Positions 5,396 through 7,208 of a stretch of DNA of 7,208 nucleotides are shown in pieces. Where the stretch lies: contig JAQGGU010000083.1 of the NCBI GenBank assembly GCA_028289265.1, positions 1 through 7,208 on the forward strand, read 5' to 3'. How positions within the stretch are numbered: the first letter of the stretch is position 1; each line of letters opens with the position of its first letter. Both the position numbers and the translations under genes were made by a program. Origin of the DNA: Candidatus Saccharimonadota bacterium. Its GTDB lineage: Bacteria > Patescibacteriota > Saccharimonadia > Saccharimonadales > UBA4665. The notes under the pieces were generated by a model, which was not told the origin of the DNA, searched no databases, and saw only the letters and a program-made list of their open reading frames with translations.

Positions 5396-7000
5396 ATGAG
5401 CAATACCAGCACAGATAAAAAATCAAAACGGATTTCCATCGGCAATGTCGCAGGGCTACTGGTGGCCACCGCACTTATTGGCCAGTTGCTTGGTTTTTTG
5501 CGTACTAAGCTCATCAATGCCAACTTCGACAATCCGCACACTCCGCTTGGTGAGCGAGCCGGTGTGTATTTTGCGGCTTTCAACATACCTGACTTCTTCT
5601 TTTACACTATAGCCGCAGGTGCGCTTGGTGTGGCGGTCATGCCGTATCTGGCAGACAGGTTGCACAAAGGTGACAAACGAGGGATGTGGGAACTCTCCAC
5701 AAGTATCCTAAATTTACTGGCGATGATCATGCTGTTCGTCGGTATTATCATCATATTATTTGCCCAGCCTTTAATTGAGCTTGTTGCTCCTGGGCTTAAT
5801 GCCGAACAGCAGCATAACGGTGCGACGCTCATGCGATGGCTGGCCCTCAACCCATTTTTGTTTACGGTTTCGGGTATTCTAACAAGCGCCCAGCAGACTA
5901 TTGGCCGGTTCTTCTTCTTCGCTATCGCTCCCCTGTTTTACAACATCAGCATTATCATCAGTATTTATATTTTTAAGGATACGTCGGTGGGTATCATCGG
6001 CTTGGGTATAGGGGCGCTTATTGGGGGTATATTGCAACTGCTCGTAGTGAGCGCAGGGCTTATCGGAACGAATTTCCACTGGAAACCAAAAATCGTATGG
6101 AAGAGCGAAGACTTCCGTTCAATGCTTCGACAGCTGCCTCCGCGGTCGCTTGACCAGGGTGCCGACCAGGTTCAGAGCATGGTTGATACGCGCTTTGCTT
6201 CAGTGATCGGCGGCGCGACTGGAATCAGTAACTATAACAATGCCTATGTGCTGCACACAGCCCCAATTCTTTTGCTCGGAACTGCCATCTCCACTGCTGC
6301 GTTCCCCGGCCTTAATCAGCGGCTTTCCCAGGGACGAAATGATTTATTCCGCAAGGACTTCTTGAAGACTTTGCGGGTGATTATTTGGCTTACCATTCCA
6401 GTGGTCATTATCGCTTTTTATGCTCGAGGTTATTTGGCTCGTTTTATTTTCAGCCAGAATGCCCCGGAAATAGCCACGATATTTGGATTTTTGACTGTCG
6501 CGATTTTCTTCAGGACTATCTATTCGATTATTTCACGGTGGTTTTATGCGCAAAAAGACACTGTCACGCCGCTGATAGTCTCGATATTTGTCATTTTGCT
6601 CAACATAATCCTTGCCTATCTTTTGTCTCGGCCTAGCTCGTATGGCATAGCCGGCTTGGCTATCGCCCAATCGCTAGTGGCTACTATCGAGGTGCTTATT
6701 TTATCGGGTGTCATGGTGGCACGCGACCACAAGCTGCTTGATTTGCGGTTCTGGACTGGGATCGCCAAGATTGTTTCAGTCGCCGGCTTTAGCCTCGTCG
6801 CCGGTTTCATTATGATATCTATTTACCCCTTGGGTATCGATGACCGCGGTTTCGCCGTCGCAACAAAATTAACCTTTATTTCAATGGTAGTGCTCTCTGT
6901 GCATGTTGGCGTATCGGCGCTTTTTGGCCTCGAAGAAGTGAGGCCGGTATTCAAGCGGATTAAAACAATTCTCTTCAAATCAATCGGCATTCCATACTAA
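5396..7000 (+). CDS. murJ: MurJ/MviN-family lipid II flippase, divergent
   Basis: MurJ moves lipid-linked peptidoglycan precursor across the cytoplasmic membrane. This 534-residue protein has about 13-14 hydrophobic segments and the family pattern: GQLLGFLRTKLI (29-40), YFAAFNIPDFFF (58-69), AAGALGVAVMPYLA (73-86), a central GTAISTAAFPGLNQRL (295-310), and the hallmark RWFYAQKDTVTP (381-392). Length matches known MurJ proteins. Aligning by eye with E. coli MurJ, only Arg24 of the charged residues shown to matter by mutagenesis is retained (Arg36 here). The positions of Arg18, Asp39, Arg52 and Arg270 hold Gln30, Gly56, Phe69 and Val285, and Glu57 is Ala74. It may thus use a different substrate contact, or be another MOP-superfamily lipid carrier exporter. 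The start has no Shine-Dalgarno. The gene sits alone between a 259-bp and a 138-bp gap, so it probably has its own promoter. Confidence 0.88.
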   Translation: MSNTSTDKKSKRISIGNVAGLLVATALIGQLLGFLRTKLINANFDNPHTPLGERAGVYFAAFNIPDFFFYTIAAGALGVAVMPYLADRLHKGDKRGMWELSTSILNLLAMIMLFVGIIIILFAQPLIELVAPGLNAEQQHNGATLMRWLALNPFLFTVSGILTSAQQTIGRFFFFAIAPLFYNISIIISIYIFKDTSVGIIGLGIGALIGGILQLLVVSAGLIGTNFHWKPKIVWKSEDFRSMLRQLPPRSLDQGADQVQSMVDTRFASVIGGATGISNYNNAYVLHTAPILLLGTAISTAAFPGLNQRLSQGRNDLFRKDFLKTLRVIIWLTIPVVIIAFYARGYLARFIFSQNAPEIATIFGFLTVAIFFRTIYSIISRWFYAQKDTVTPLIVSIFVILLNIILAYLLSRPSSYGIAGLAIAQSLVATIEVLILSGVMVARDHKLLDLRFWTGIAKIVSVAGFSLVAGFIMISIYPLGIDDRGFAVATKLTFISMVVLSVHVGVSALFGLEEVRPVFKRIKTILFKSIGIPY

Positions 7001-7138
7001 GAAGTAATTAGGATTGCGTTAGTCGCTAATGGCGATTCTTATGGCAGGTTCTTTGAATAGACGAGAAATTTTATAAAAATAAATTATGCATCTAAAGTAT
7101 GAAAAAACAAGCGCTACCTCTGTTATAATAGTTACTTA
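7001..7138. other. murJ-lepA intergenic region
   Basis: This 138-bp gap holds a small stem (7021-7026 with 7032-7037, loop TAATG) 20 bases after the murJ stop. It is followed by a short, weakly T-rich run and could be a poor terminator. An A/T-rich stretch at 7065-7090 follows, then the lepA promoter candidate. No coding frame or known RNA is apparent. Confidence 0.35.
7121..7129 (+). promoter_or_regulatory. Extended -10 promoter for lepA
   Basis: TGTTATAAT combines a perfect TATAAT (7124-7129) with the TGn extension, which can replace a -35 box; none is visible upstream. Transcription would start near 7136, about three bases before the lepA ATG, so the message would be almost leaderless. 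No Shine-Dalgarno is present between box and start. Confidence 0.6.
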
Positions 7139-7208
7139 ATGACCCAAGACCATATTAGGAATTTTTGTATTATTGCTCATATTGACCACGGTAAGTCGAC
7201 GCTGGCTG
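7139..7208 (+). CDS. lepA: Elongation factor 4 (LepA), N-terminal fragment cut by window
   Basis: Only 23 codons are inside the window, but they read [19 protein letters not shown] followed by STLA. The [17 protein letters not shown] segment is the G1/P-loop of the translational GTPase LepA, a ribosome-associated factor that acts on stalled or mis-translocated elongation complexes. The related TypA/BipA normally reads A-H-V-D-H-G-K-T-T-L, and EF-Tu and EF-G differ more, so LepA is the best match. The ATG begins about three bases after the predicted transcription start. The rest of the gene lies beyond the right edge. Confidence 0.88.
   Translation, partial: MTQDHIRNFCIIAHIDHGKSTLA

Noticed and set aside
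7021..7037. Confident murJ terminator
   Set aside because: The stem is only six pairs with one wobble and no proper T-run follows, so it is only mentioned under the intergenic region.
7139..7208. TypA/BipA or EF-G instead of LepA
   Set aside because: The [10 protein letters not shown] form preceded by I-R-N-F is LepA-like; TypA usually has H-V-D-H-G-K-T-T.

Overview
The window looks like a chromosomal segment from a small-genome bacterium. I favour the Candidatus Patescibacteria/CPR group, perhaps Saccharibacteria. The reasons are compact spacing, a short TilS without the usual C-terminal extension, divergent FtsH, MurJ and ITPA-like proteins, and -10 boxes placed almost on start codons. This is recall and inference, not a search result. 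Three genes end in TGA with overlapping next starts, so TGA is a normal stop here. That argues against lineages that read TGA as glycine. Base composition is roughly balanced and looks uniform, and I see no mobile element, tRNA, rRNA or CRISPR array.

Layout: two transcription units diverge from a 22-bp gap at 2319-2340. On the minus strand, reading leftward, come an ITPA/Ham1-like nucleotide pyrophosphatase (2318-1752), a histidine phosphatase (1755-1243), a YfbR/HDDC2-like HD phosphohydrolase (1246-647) and a TSUP (TauE/SafE) transporter that runs off the left edge (614-1). The first three overlap by a few bases and are probably co-translated. They look like a nucleotide clean-up or salvage cassette.

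On the plus strand come tilS (2341-3228), ftsH (3265-5136), a 259-bp intergenic region rich in hairpins, a murJ-family flippase (5396-7000), and the first 23 codons of lepA (7139 to the right edge). These are housekeeping functions: tRNA-Ile lysidine synthesis, membrane protein quality control, lipid II translocation and translation elongation. The tilS-ftsH link is common in bacteria, although the hpt gene often found between them is absent.

I see no clear new multi-gene system. The points most worth a second look are the palindromic shared promoter that would make two back-to-back genes leaderless, the same near-leaderless geometry at ftsH and lepA, the loss of expected nucleobase-pocket residues in the ITPA-like protein, the loss of most of the essential charged residues in the MurJ homologue, and the structured ftsH-murJ intergenic region.
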